This document shows, in pieces, positions 1-7,195 of a DNA stretch of 9,261 bases (its first letter is position 1; every line of letters begins with the position of its first letter). The translations under genes and the position numbers were made by a program. The notes under the pieces are model-generated. The model was not told the origin of the DNA. It did no database searches and worked only from the letters and a program-made list of their open reading frames with translations. The stretch covers positions 1 through 9,261 of the forward strand of contig CALZKX010000217.1 in assembly GCA_945788155.1 (NCBI GenBank), read 5' to 3'. Origin of the DNA: an uncultured Flavobacteriaceae bacterium. GTDB lineage: Bacteria; Bacteroidota; Bacteroidia; Flavobacteriales; Flavobacteriaceae.

Positions 1-523
1 TAATACCCAGTTCAATTTCTAATGTCATTCCCATTTTACTCATACGTTGCAAATATTGTTTACATATTTCTATGTTTTCTTCAATGGGTTCTTCCGATAA
101 ATCAATCATGTGCGAACTATATAGAGGTTTGCCAGTTTGTTTAAAATGTGCTTCACTTGCGTCTAAAAGACCATCAATCCAAGGCAATAGTTTTTTTGCG
201 CAATGATCGGTGTGTAAAATAACTGGAACACCGTACTCTTTAGCCAATAAATGTACATGTTTTGCACCAGCAACGGAACCAGCAATAGCTGCTCTTTGGT
301 TCTCGTTAGATAACCCTTTTCCTGCGTTAAAATGTGCGCCTCCATTAGAGAATTGTATAATTACAGGTGCATTTAAATCTCTTGCTGTTTCTAAAACACC
401 ATTTATGCTATTTGAGCCAATAACATTTACGGCTGGTAATGCAAACCCCTTTTCTTTAGCAAGGTTAAAAATGTCTTGAACCTCTTTGCCTGTTGCTACT
501 CCGGCTTTAATGTTATGTTCCAT
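1..523 (-). CDS. fbaA: Class II fructose-bisphosphate aldolase, N-terminal half (cut by window edge)
   Basis: Cleaves fructose 1,6-bisphosphate to glyceraldehyde 3-phosphate and dihydroxyacetone phosphate, and runs in reverse for gluconeogenesis, in the cytoplasm. The 174 visible residues were translated by hand from the ATG at 523-521. They match the E. coli FbaA-type (class IIA) enzyme almost motif for motif: FALPAVN near residue 28, APVIIQFSNGG near 52, GVPVILHTDHCAKKLLPWIDG near 98, SSHMIDLSEE near 136 and MTLEIELG near 166. In the family the D-H pair of HTDHC (D106, H107 here) supplies the catalytic aspartate and a zinc ligand, and the glutamates of TLEIELG include another metal site. 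The remaining zinc histidines and the C-terminal half of a roughly 355-residue protein lie beyond position 1. No Shine-Dalgarno is seen before the ATG, as usual in this phylum. It lies downstream of tamL on the same strand but has its own -7 box. Confidence 0.96.
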   Translation of the reverse strand, partial: MEHNIKAGVATGKEVQDIFNLAKEKGFALPAVNVIGSNSINGVLETARDLNAPVIIQFSNGGAHFNAGKGLSNENQRAAIAGSVAGAKHVHLLAKEYGVPVILHTDHCAKKLLPWIDGLLDASEAHFKQTGKPLYSSHMIDLSEEPIEENIEICKQYLQRMSKMGMTLEIELGI

Positions 524-556
524 TTCGTGATGTTTTTGTAGATAATTTTTAAAATA

Positions 557-564
557 CAAAACTA
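557..564 (-). promoter_or_regulatory. Candidate Bacteroidota -7 box for fbaA
   Basis: Read on the minus strand this is TAGTTTTG, an exact match to the Bacteroidota -7 consensus TAnnTTTG, ending 33 bases before the fbaA ATG. No TTG lies at the expected 17-23 base spacing upstream. The nearest TTTG is only 13 bases away, so the -33 half is unsupported. A run of T residues (minus strand, about 611-618) precedes it and may help end tamL transcripts, but I found no stem next to it. Confidence 0.4.
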
Positions 565-653
565 CACAAATTTTACTCAAAATTGGTTGGTGAAGGGTGT
601 CAAAAAGTTAAAAAAAACACGCAATCGTTATAGGTATTAAATGGAGAATTATG

Positions 654-3203
654 CTAAAAAGGATAGTTTATTCCTATATTATATACAGCGTTTCCAAAAT
701 TTGAGTCATTAAACCAGCGGTTGGCTGTTTTGTACGATGGGTCATACGTTTTAAACCCTATGTCGCCTCTAAACACAAAAAATCCAAAATCATATCGTAA
801 TCCAAAACCTGAGCCAATGGCGATATCTTTAAGGGAGTTAAAATTTGTAAATGTAGCATTTGGGTCATCTTCACTGTCTAATACATTCCAAATATTTCCA
901 GCATCAATAAAAAGTGCACCATTTAAATTCCCAAACAAATTAAAGCGATGCTCTAAGCTAAGAGCAATTTTCATGTTAGCTTCATTAAATTCGTTATTGC
1001 TATCGGAGCTTCCTGGTCCTAAATTGTAAGCAGTCCAAGCTCTATTGTCGTTGGCACCTCCAGCAAAAAAACTTTTAGAGAATGGAATGCTGTTAGAATT
1101 GCCATAAGGTATCGCAATGCCAAAGAAACTTCTTATGGCTATAACGTTGTTTCTTCCAATATCCCAATGCTTTATATAATCGAATTCGGTTTTAATGTAT
1201 TGCGAATAAGGGACGCCAAACAACTGGTATTTGTTGTCGCTGTTTTCTTTTAACCCTAATAATTTTGATGTGGTGGTTAATAAATTACCTGCCGATTCCA
1301 ATTTAAATCTAAATATGGAGAAGGTCTCATCTACTAAGCTTTCACGCCTATCTTTCACATAACTAAAATTAGTAGCAAAAATCAAGTTGTCTTCGGTAAG
1401 CCTATCTTTACGTTCTCTAATATTATTTACTGTTTTATATTCGTTTGGGTTTGTGGTTTCAAAGCCTGAATCTTGTAAGACCAAATTAATGAAATCGTCT
1501 GCTTTATTTTGAATTAAGCTTTCTAAACCATTGGTATTGGTTGAAATAAAATCAGGTGGTGTGTTATAGGTATTCAATGCGATATTTTCTAAACGGTTAA
1601 ATGAATTTTGATAAACACTAAAATAATTTCTAGGGTTTAAATTTCTAACATATTGTATGTTAAATAGGTCTAAATTATTTGTAACCGTTCCTGAAGGGTT
1701 CCAATTGTAATTAAAAATACCATTAACCGTTTGTTTATCTAAACCAATATTGGTTTGACTTGTAAACCCTAAACTTAATCTGGTTATGGGAGACATGTAT
1801 TTAGGGATGATTTTTTCTGTATTAAAAGGGAAGAAAAATCTAGGGATTGTTAATTTTGTATTGACCCCAAGCTCATTAATATCAAAAAACTGGTCGCTAT
1901 TGGAACCATCTTTAGATGCTCCAATTGCTCCTAAAGCTGAAATCTCTAGGGTTTCGGCACCTCTAAAAATATTTCGGATAAGTAATGATGTATTAAAAGA
2001 AAACCCAACAGATTGAATGTTGCTCTGCGATATGTCAACATCAAACCCAAGACCATATTTTTTTCTTGGAGACAGTTTTATATTTGCTGTTAAAGAAGAA
2101 TCTTGTTCATGTACTTCGTATTCGATATTTGGATATTTAAAAACACCAAATTTAGAAAGATAACGATAGGTTCGTGCTCTATTTAAGGCACTAAATAAAT
2201 CGCCTCTGTTAATAAAAATAGCTTGCAGAAGGGCTTTTGGGTGATAACGTAGCTTGCCATAACTGTAAAACCTAGCATTACCGTACTTAGCGCTATCTTG
2301 AGGTTTTTCGCCATCATTTTCAAATGAAGCGTCAGTAAAAATATTTACATTTCTAATTTTAAAAGGCTTAAAAGGTACTACTGTAACCGAATCTTCATTA
2401 CGAATAACACGATTTCTAATTTTTACATCAACATCAGCTTTTTTTATACTATCGGAAGTGATAATATCAAACTCAATGTAATCTTGAGTAAAATGATACA
2501 GCCCAGAATTTCTAAATAATTCTGCAAGCCTATCCCTTTCATTTGTAATATTAGCTTCTTTATACTGTTCTCCTTTTTTTAACAAACTATTTGCTTGGGC
2601 TTTTTGGTAAAGCGAGTCTATTAATTTAGATGAGTTTGAGCTGTAAATAGAATCTAATAAATAGGGCTTGCCAGTTTTAACATGATAATCGACTGTAGCT
2701 CGTTTATTTTCTTTTTTGTTAATAGTATAAGTAACTTCTCTGTCAAACCAACCATTAGCATCATAATAACCACCTAATCGATTTTTAGAACGCTCTGTTT
2801 TTAAACTGTCTAAAATTACAGGAGGTTCACCAGTTTTTTTTAGCCAATTATTTAAGTTTTTTCTAGTTTCTATGTCTTTTTCAAGTTGTTTTTTAGAGAG
2901 CTTCTTAATTTTTCGTGCTAACTTTTTTGGGTTGTTATATATTTTTTCATTTAATATTGAGTCTATATTTGGGCGTGCCAAATTATAGATATGTAGCCTT
3001 AACGGAAAGCCAAGAAGCTTGTTGTTTGCTCTTTGGTAAACAAGGTTGTTTATATTTTCTGATGTTGTATTTTTGTCATTAACTGTTACAGAGGCCTTGG
3101 TAAGTAAATGCTCATCTTCACCGACTCTTTTAACGACATTGCAGGACACAATACCGCTAAAAAAAATTACCAGAAATAATATTTTTGTAAAGAAGTGTTT
3201 CAA
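654..3203 (-). CDS. tamL: TamL-like BamA/TamA-family (Omp85) outer-membrane lipoprotein
   Basis: Outer-membrane beta-barrel protein of 849 residues, predicted to help insert or translocate proteins or envelope components, like TamA with its inner-membrane partner TamB. Residues 1-20 form a hydrophobic signal ending in a lipobox, I18-V19-S20-C21, so it should be lipidated at C21. A lipidated TamA is the Bacteroidota form called TamL. Residues about 175-380 look like POTRA-type repeats (for example the segment around 320-360 rich in ALLQAIFINRGD). From about 380 the chain becomes alternating beta strands of a barrel and ends in an aromatic (NYPF). The segment GGANDNRAW at 715-723 corresponds to the conserved L6 loop that carries the family's arginine (R721 here). 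The start is a TTG at 3203-3201: a TAA stop sits directly in front of it in frame, and the next in-frame Met is hundreds of residues inside the protein. No tamB lies next to it in this window, so which TamL paralogue this is cannot be decided. Confidence 0.88.
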   Translation of the reverse strand: MKHFFTKILFLVIFFSGIVSCNVVKRVGEDEHLLTKASVTVNDKNTTSENINNLVYQRANNKLLGFPLRLHIYNLARPNIDSILNEKIYNNPKKLARKIKKLSKKQLEKDIETRKNLNNWLKKTGEPPVILDSLKTERSKNRLGGYYDANGWFDREVTYTINKKENKRATVDYHVKTGKPYLLDSIYSSNSSKLIDSLYQKAQANSLLKKGEQYKEANITNERDRLAELFRNSGLYHFTQDYIEFDIITSDSIKKADVDVKIRNRVIRNEDSVTVVPFKPFKIRNVNIFTDASFENDGEKPQDSAKYGNARFYSYGKLRYHPKALLQAIFINRGDLFSALNRARTYRYLSKFGVFKYPNIEYEVHEQDSSLTANIKLSPRKKYGLGFDVDISQSNIQSVGFSFNTSLLIRNIFRGAETLEISALGAIGASKDGSNSDQFFDINELGVNTKLTIPRFFFPFNTEKIIPKYMSPITRLSLGFTSQTNIGLDKQTVNGIFNYNWNPSGTVTNNLDLFNIQYVRNLNPRNYFSVYQNSFNRLENIALNTYNTPPDFISTNTNGLESLIQNKADDFINLVLQDSGFETTNPNEYKTVNNIRERKDRLTEDNLIFATNFSYVKDRRESLVDETFSIFRFKLESAGNLLTTTSKLLGLKENSDNKYQLFGVPYSQYIKTEFDYIKHWDIGRNNVIAIRSFFGIAIPYGNSNSIPFSKSFFAGGANDNRAWTAYNLGPGSSDSNNEFNEANMKIALSLEHRFNLFGNLNGALFIDAGNIWNVLDSEDDPNATFTNFNSLKDIAIGSGFGLRYDFGFFVFRGDIGFKTYDPSYKTANRWFNDSNFGNAVYNIGINYPF

Positions 3204-3253
3204 TTAAATAGGAAAAAATTAAAGTTCATAAAAAAGCAAACCCTTGGTAACTT

Positions 3254-3261
3254 CAAAAATA
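3254..3261 (-). promoter_or_regulatory. Candidate -7 box for tamL
   Basis: On the minus strand this reads TATTTTTG, an exact match to TAnnTTTG, about 50 bases before the TTG start of tamL. I see no TTG at the -33 spacing upstream, only a T-rich stretch. It lies in the 165-base divergent gap shared with the SpoU methyltransferase gene. Confidence 0.4.
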
Positions 3262-3307
3262 CATTATTTCCATCGAAAAAAAATAATTAGCTAAGAGGTT
3301 ATTATTG

Positions 3308-3340
3308 TTTGTAATTAATCTGTTTCTTTATATAAATTTA
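3308..3340 (+). promoter_or_regulatory. Candidate promoter for the SpoU methyltransferase gene
   Basis: TTTG at 3308-3311 is followed after 21 bases by TAAATTTA at 3333-3340, which matches TAnnTTTG in all but the last base. The spacing falls in the 17-23 range described for flavobacterial promoters, and the box ends 28 bases before the ATG at 3369. The surrounding DNA is very AT-rich, so a chance match is possible. Confidence 0.4.
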
Positions 3341-3368
3341 AAAACGCCAAAAATCAATATTTGTTGGA

Positions 3369-4091
3369 ATGCTAAGTAAAAGTCAAATAAAACTTATAAC
3401 AAGTTTAAAACAAAAAAAGTACCGTCAGCAACACAAGTTATTTGTTGCAGAAGGCAAAAAAATCATTCTTGAACTTTTACAGTCTAATTTGCAATTACAT
3501 AAGCTATATACAACTACGTTTGGATTTGGTGTTTTAGATGATTTAGTTACACAAGTTTCTGATAATGAGCTTAAAAAAATTAGTTTTTTAAAAACACCAA
3601 ATACAGCTTTGGCAGTTTTTAAAATCCCAAAAGCAACACCTATTGACTTTAATAAACTAGTTGTGGCCTTAGATGATGTTAGAGATCCTGGAAATTTAGG
3701 AACCATTATACGTTTATGTGATTGGTTTGGCGTTAAAGACCTTATATGTAGCCTTGAAACAGTAGATTGCTACAATCCAAAAGTAGTGCAAGCCACAATG
3801 GGCTCTATTACAAGGGTTAATGTAAGTTATGTTGAGTTAAAACAGGTTTTGAAATCTCAAAAAATCGATGTCTTTGGTGCATTTATGGACGGTACTATTG
3901 TTTACGAAGCACAGTTGCCAAATTCTGGAATTTTGGTATTGGGGAATGAAGCTAATGGTATTGGTAATTCAGTTGAAAAATTAGTAACCAAACGTATTTC
4001 CATTCCTCGTTTTGGTGAATTGCAAGCAACCGAAAGTTTAAATGTTGCTAATGCAGCAGCGATTTTATTAAGTGAGTTCAAGAGAAGGTAA
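3369..4091 (+). CDS. SpoU/TrmH-family RNA 2'-O-methyltransferase
   Basis: Transfers a methyl group from S-adenosylmethionine to a ribose 2'-OH in structured RNA, probably rRNA or tRNA. The 240 residues fit a TrmH/RlmB-like protein. The N-terminal part (about 1-85) resembles the SpoU substrate-binding domain, including KYRQQHKLFVAEGKKII near 17-33. The trefoil-knot SPOUT domain follows with its three motifs: motif 1, LDDVRDPGNLGTIIRLCDWFG at 101-121, with the conserved N109 and R115; motif 2, ILVLGNEANGIG at 188-199, with E194 and the glycines; and motif 3, IPRFGELQATESLNVANAAAI at 212-232, with the ESLNV core. All key residues are present. The exact target nucleotide cannot be read from sequence, so no gene symbol is given. 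The gene is divergent from tamL and convergent with porT, so it is probably transcribed alone. Confidence 0.93.
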   Translation: MLSKSQIKLITSLKQKKYRQQHKLFVAEGKKIILELLQSNLQLHKLYTTTFGFGVLDDLVTQVSDNELKKISFLKTPNTALAVFKIPKATPIDFNKLVVALDDVRDPGNLGTIIRLCDWFGVKDLICSLETVDCYNPKVVQATMGSITRVNVSYVELKQVLKSQKIDVFGAFMDGTIVYEAQLPNSGILVLGNEANGIGNSVEKLVTKRISIPRFGELQATESLNVANAAAILLSEFKRR

Positions 4092-4166
4092 AAAAGTTGG
4101 CAGTATCAGTATTTAGTCTGGGTTATGTAGTCTAATTTATAGCTAAATACTTTAAACTGTGACAAC
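4091..4166. terminator. Imperfect inverted repeat between convergent genes, possible shared terminator
   Basis: The 98-base gap between the methyltransferase and porT holds a nested inverted repeat. A perfect 9-bp pair, AGTATTTAG (4108-4116) with CTAAATACT (4143-4151), encloses 26 bases. Outside it CAGT (4101-4104) pairs with ACTG (4156-4159), then GTTG (4096-4099) with CAAC (4163-4166). Read on the minus strand, the structure is followed at once by a run of T (complement of A at 4090-4095), which fits an intrinsic end for the ubiE-porT transcript. On the plus strand no clean T run follows, so termination there is doubtful. The stem is AT-rich and has bulges. Confidence 0.4.
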
Positions 4167-4189
4167 AACTAAAACTTAAATTTACTAAT

Positions 4190-4903
4190 TTACTGAAACG
4201 TGAAATTAATAAACAATCCTCTGGTCTTCATGGTTGTTATGTTACTTGTCCAAGGGCTATCTGGGTCTGTATCTCTAACTAATTCATCACTTAAAGCAAA
4301 AAGACCTCTAATAGAAGGCGTAAACTTAAACCAAGGCAAATAAATATCGATTCCTGCTCCTAGTTCGTAAAAAATCACGCCATTTTTTGTTCTAAATTGA
4401 CCATTGCTGTTATCATCAGGGTTGCTTTCGTTACTTGATAAATTTACAGCAGCAGAAAAGCCACCAACAACAAACGGCTTAATATTATTAACTCGTTTTG
4501 TAGATAGTTTTAACAATAAAGGAATATGGATATATGTAGAATTTACTTCCCTTAGTAGGTCTGAATCATTATAAGATACACCATTAAAATAACTACTATG
4601 GTAATTTAATTCGCGTTTGGTGATAAATAAACCAGGTTCCAAGCGAACATCTATATAATCGTTTACTCTCATGTTACCAACCAATCCTACACTAAAACCA
4701 ACCGATTTCAAAATTTGTATATCTGGTAAGTCTTCGTAATAATCGAAATTAAAATCATAGCTATTAAATCCTAGAAAATAACCATAAGACCATTTGGGCT
4801 TATCCATGTTTTGATTATTCTGGATTTTGTTTTTACTAAATAGTTGCGCCGAAGCTGTTTGTGTAATTATTAGTAATGATAAAACTAAAAATAGGTTCTT
4901 CAT
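4190..4903 (-). CDS. porT: PorT/SprT-like outer-membrane protein of the type IX secretion system
   Basis: A 237-residue protein with a cleavable signal peptide (MKNLFLVLSLLIITQTASAQ; likely cut after A19, before Q20). The remainder is short alternating strands typical of an eight-strand outer-membrane barrel of the OMP_b-brl_2 type, ending FINFTFQ. PorT (SprT in gliding flavobacteria) is required for type IX secretion of adhesins and enzymes through the outer membrane. The assignment rests on length, the patterns RLEPGLFITKREL near 87-99 and the IHIPLLLKLS...KPFVVGGFSAAVNL region at 125-155, and the position directly downstream of ubiE, an arrangement I recall from flavobacterial genomes. The ATG (4903-4901) overlaps the ubiE stop as ATGA, and no ribosome binding site is seen, so its translation is probably coupled to ubiE. 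A generic porin-family barrel protein is the alternative. Confidence 0.82.
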   Translation of the reverse strand: MKNLFLVLSLLIITQTASAQLFSKNKIQNNQNMDKPKWSYGYFLGFNSYDFNFDYYEDLPDIQILKSVGFSVGLVGNMRVNDYIDVRLEPGLFITKRELNYHSSYFNGVSYNDSDLLREVNSTYIHIPLLLKLSTKRVNNIKPFVVGGFSAAVNLSSNESNPDDNSNGQFRTKNGVIFYELGAGIDIYLPWFKFTPSIRGLFALSDELVRDTDPDSPWTSNITTMKTRGLFINFTFQ

Positions 4904-5637
4904 AGTTGCTGCTTAGTTGCTTTATAGATGGTAGCCACACCAAATGTTTGTGGCAATGCTTCCGCATTAATAAACCCAATTTTATGTAAAATATTGTTTA
5001 AAGCTTCTCCATAAGGAAAAACTGAAGCCGATTCGCTTAAATATGAGTAAGCTACTTTATCTTTGGAGAATAGCTTGCCAATTAGTGGCATAATTCCTTT
5101 TGTATACATATTATATCCTTGTTTGAAAGGAAATTTAATAGGGACTGATGTTTCTAAAATCACAAAAATACCACTAGGTTTTAATACCCGTAAAATTTCA
5201 GAGAGTCCCTTTTCTAAATTTTCAAAATTTCTTATGCCAAAAGCAACGGTTATGGCGTCAAAAACATTATCCTCGAAAGGTAAATTCTCGGAATCGCCCA
5301 ATACCATTTCAATAGTATTATTTAGGTGTTTTTTGATAATTTTTTGTCTCCCAACTTCCAACATACCATCGCTAATATCCAATCCTATAATTTTAGAAGC
5401 ATTGGTTTTGGATAAGTTTATTGCCAAATCTCCAGTTCCAGTAGCAATGTCAAGTATTATGTTAGGTTGTTCTTTTGCAACTATAGCTACCACTTTTTTA
5501 CGCCATTTCACATCTATGCCAAAAGAAATCACACGGTTTAAGCCATCATATTCTTTAGAGATGGTGTCAAACATTTTTGTGACTTGCTCCTTTTTACTCA
5601 AGTCGCTATTTTTGTAGGGCTTTACTTTTTTAGCCAT
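4900..5637 (-). CDS. ubiE: Demethylmenaquinone methyltransferase (UbiE/MenG family)
   Basis: Methylates demethylmenaquinone to menaquinone with S-adenosylmethionine, the last step of menaquinone synthesis. Bacteroidota use menaquinone rather than ubiquinone, so menG is the more accurate role although the family name is UbiE. The 245 residues have the class I methyltransferase fold. The family signature YDGLNRVISFG...WR is at 30-46, SAM motif I LDIATGTGD at 62-70, the acidic end of strand 2 is GLDIS at 85-89, GDSENLPF is at 114-121, FGIRNFENLEKGLSEILRVLKPSG runs from 133 to 156, and the UbiE-specific YSYLSESASVFPYGE is at 198-211. Length is normal and nothing is missing. It starts at the ATG 5637-5635, is divergent from trkA across 113 bases, and its TGA stop overlaps the porT start by four bases, which implies a ubiE-porT operon. 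Confidence 0.96.
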   Translation of the reverse strand: MAKKVKPYKNSDLSKKEQVTKMFDTISKEYDGLNRVISFGIDVKWRKKVVAIVAKEQPNIILDIATGTGDLAINLSKTNASKIIGLDISDGMLEVGRQKIIKKHLNNTIEMVLGDSENLPFEDNVFDAITVAFGIRNFENLEKGLSEILRVLKPSGIFVILETSVPIKFPFKQGYNMYTKGIMPLIGKLFSKDKVAYSYLSESASVFPYGEALNNILHKIGFINAEALPQTFGVATIYKATKQQL

Positions 5638-5676
5638 AAATGTGTTAAAAAATTAGTTGCTTAGTTATATTTAGTG

Positions 5677-5684
5677 CAAAGAAA
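5677..5684 (-). promoter_or_regulatory. Weak candidate -7 box for ubiE-porT
   Basis: On the minus strand this reads TTTCTTTG, one mismatch from TAnnTTTG, followed by CAC, and it ends about 40 bases before the ubiE ATG. Its TTTGCAC core is the mirror image of the TTTGCAC at the opposing trkA promoter. No properly spaced -33 TTG is present; the nearest TTTG is 13 bases upstream. Confidence 0.28.
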
Positions 5685-5716
5685 TGCAATTCGCATACAA
5701 ATCCCTAAAAATAAAT

Positions 5717-5724
5717 TATATTTG
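5717..5724 (+). promoter_or_regulatory. Bacteroidota -7 box for trkA(-trkH)
   Basis: TATATTTG is an exact TAnnTTTG match and is followed by CAC, the sequence context often found at strong flavobacterial promoters. It ends 26 bases before the trkA ATG, leaving a short leader of about 20 bases. No clear -33 TTG is visible at 17-23 bases upstream. A partial dyad, ATGC (5684-5687) with GCAT (5693-5696), lies where a -33 region or an operator would sit. Confidence 0.55.
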
Positions 5725-5750
5725 CACATCTTTATATTTAATAATACCAG

Positions 5751-7100
5751 ATGAAGATTATTATTGCTGGAGCAGGTGAAGTGGGGTTTCATTTAGCAAA
5801 ACTTTTATCTTACGAATCACAAGAAATTACATTAATAGACTCAAAAAAGGATAGCCTTATTTATGCTGATACGCATTTAGATATTAAGGTTGTTAAAGGC
5901 GATGCTACCTCTATCGCTATTTTAAATGAGTCTAGAGTTGACAATGCCGATTTGTTTATTGCAGTAACATCTTCTGAAACTACAAACATCACAGCAAGTG
6001 TTTTAGCAAAGCAATTAGGAGCTAAAAAAACCATATCCAGAATTTCCAACACAGAGTTTATAGATTTAAAAGATGAAGTTGGTTTTACAAAATTTGGAAT
6101 AGATGAGTTGATTTCGCCAGAATCGTTGGCAGCCTCTGAGATCGAGTTGCTTTTAAACCAATCTGTTTTCAGTGATACTTATGAATTTGAGGATGGTGCT
6201 TTAACAATGCTTGGGCTTAATCTTTCAAGAACCGCAAAAATTGTAGGTAAATCTGTAAAAGATGCAGCAAAATTGATACCTGAGGTGCATTTTATGCCTA
6301 TAGCCATTCAGCGTTTTGGATCACATTTAACCATTATTCCAAGAGGTGATACACTTTTAAAAGAAGGAGACCATGTGGTGTTTATGACCTCGAAAGGAGG
6401 CGATGAGGAAATATGCAAGCTTACAGGAAAATTCAAGACCGAAATCAAGAATGTGATGATTCTTGGAGGAGGTAAAATTGGATCGAAAACAGCAAGAGAT
6501 TTAACCGATAATAAATTCAATATAAAATTAATAGAAAAAGATAGAGACATAGCCATGGATCTTGCCGATGAACTCCCAAACACCCTAGTTATTAATGGTG
6601 ATGGGAGAAATGTAGAACTTTTGGATGAAGAAAATATTGAAGATATGGACGCCTTTATTTCGGTTACTGGAAATTCCGAAACAAATATTATGTCATGTCT
6701 TGTAGCAAACTCTAGAGGTGTTAAAAAAACGATAGCTCTGGTTGAAAACATGGATTATTTCGAACTATCTCATTCCATTGGTATAGATACACTTATAAAT
6801 AAAAAACTCCTAGCAGCAAACAATATATTTAGATATATACGCAAAGGAGAGGTTGTAGCCATGACCAAGCTCAATAATATGGATGCTGAGTTGCTGGAAT
6901 TTATTGTAAAACCAGAATCAAAAATTTGCGATAAGTTTATAAAGAATATTAAGTTTCCACGTTCTGCAATCATTGGAGGTGTGATTAGAGATGAAGAAGG
7001 TATCATTGCTTTAGGGGATTTTAAAGTAGAAGCAGAAGATAGAGTAGTAGTGTGTTGCTTGCCTCAATCAATTAAAAAAGTTGAAAACTTTTTCTATTAA
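5751..7100 (+). CDS. trkA: Trk potassium uptake system, NAD-binding regulatory subunit TrkA
   Basis: Cytoplasmic gating subunit that binds the membrane channel TrkH and controls K+ uptake in response to nucleotides. The 449 residues contain the full tandem layout: RCK_N 1 (about 1-120), RCK_C 1 (about 140-222), RCK_N 2 (about 233-350) and RCK_C 2 (about 368-448). Each Rossmann half keeps its glycine loop, GAGEVG at 7-12 and GGGKIG at 239-244, and an acidic residue at the end of strand 2, D30 and E262, which in this family contacts the nucleotide ribose. KVVKGDAT at 46-53 and LVINGDGRN at 279-287 are the matching third-strand motifs. Length equals that of E. coli TrkA (about 458), so this is the double-RCK form rather than the single-domain KtrA. 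trkH follows 95 bases downstream on the same strand, consistent with an operon. Confidence 0.96.
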   Translation: MKIIIAGAGEVGFHLAKLLSYESQEITLIDSKKDSLIYADTHLDIKVVKGDATSIAILNESRVDNADLFIAVTSSETTNITASVLAKQLGAKKTISRISNTEFIDLKDEVGFTKFGIDELISPESLAASEIELLLNQSVFSDTYEFEDGALTMLGLNLSRTAKIVGKSVKDAAKLIPEVHFMPIAIQRFGSHLTIIPRGDTLLKEGDHVVFMTSKGGDEEICKLTGKFKTEIKNVMILGGGKIGSKTARDLTDNKFNIKLIEKDRDIAMDLADELPNTLVINGDGRNVELLDEENIEDMDAFISVTGNSETNIMSCLVANSRGVKKTIALVENMDYFELSHSIGIDTLINKKLLAANNIFRYIRKGEVVAMTKLNNMDAELLEFIVKPESKICDKFIKNIKFPRSAIIGGVIRDEEGIIALGDFKVEAEDRVVVCCLPQSIKKVENFFY

Positions 7101-7195
7101 TAGATGAGATAAGCATCGCTAAATTTTTTTGATATTGAACTTATCATTAACTATGCAAATTACATCTGGCCATAAAAAAAAATAGGAATTTACAG

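Noticed and set aside
210..479. Short frames on both strands across the first 500 bases
   Set aside because: The region is fully explained by the fbaA frame starting at 523 on the minus strand, which matches class II aldolase motifs along its whole length.
718..724. Change of the Omp85 L6 motif from RGF/RGY to RAW in TamL (residues 721-723)
   Set aside because: The glycine-to-alanine change looked odd, but the arginine is kept, and NRAW-type versions fit my recollection of flavobacterial TamL proteins. Coordinates here are approximate for a protein-level remark.
5063..5617. 184-codon open frame on the plus strand inside ubiE
   Set aside because: It lies wholly antisense to a full-length UbiE with every family motif, and its product has no recognisable domain. 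AT-rich coding DNA often leaves the opposite strand open.
6308..6751. 147-codon minus-strand open frame inside trkA
   Set aside because: Antisense shadow of the second RCK region of trkA; low-complexity serine-rich product and no motif.
7101..7195. GATAAG (7108-7113) and CTTATC (7140-7145) inverted repeat between trkA and trkH
   Set aside because: Only 6 bp of A/T-rich pairing and no T run after it; in such AT-rich DNA this is expected by chance.
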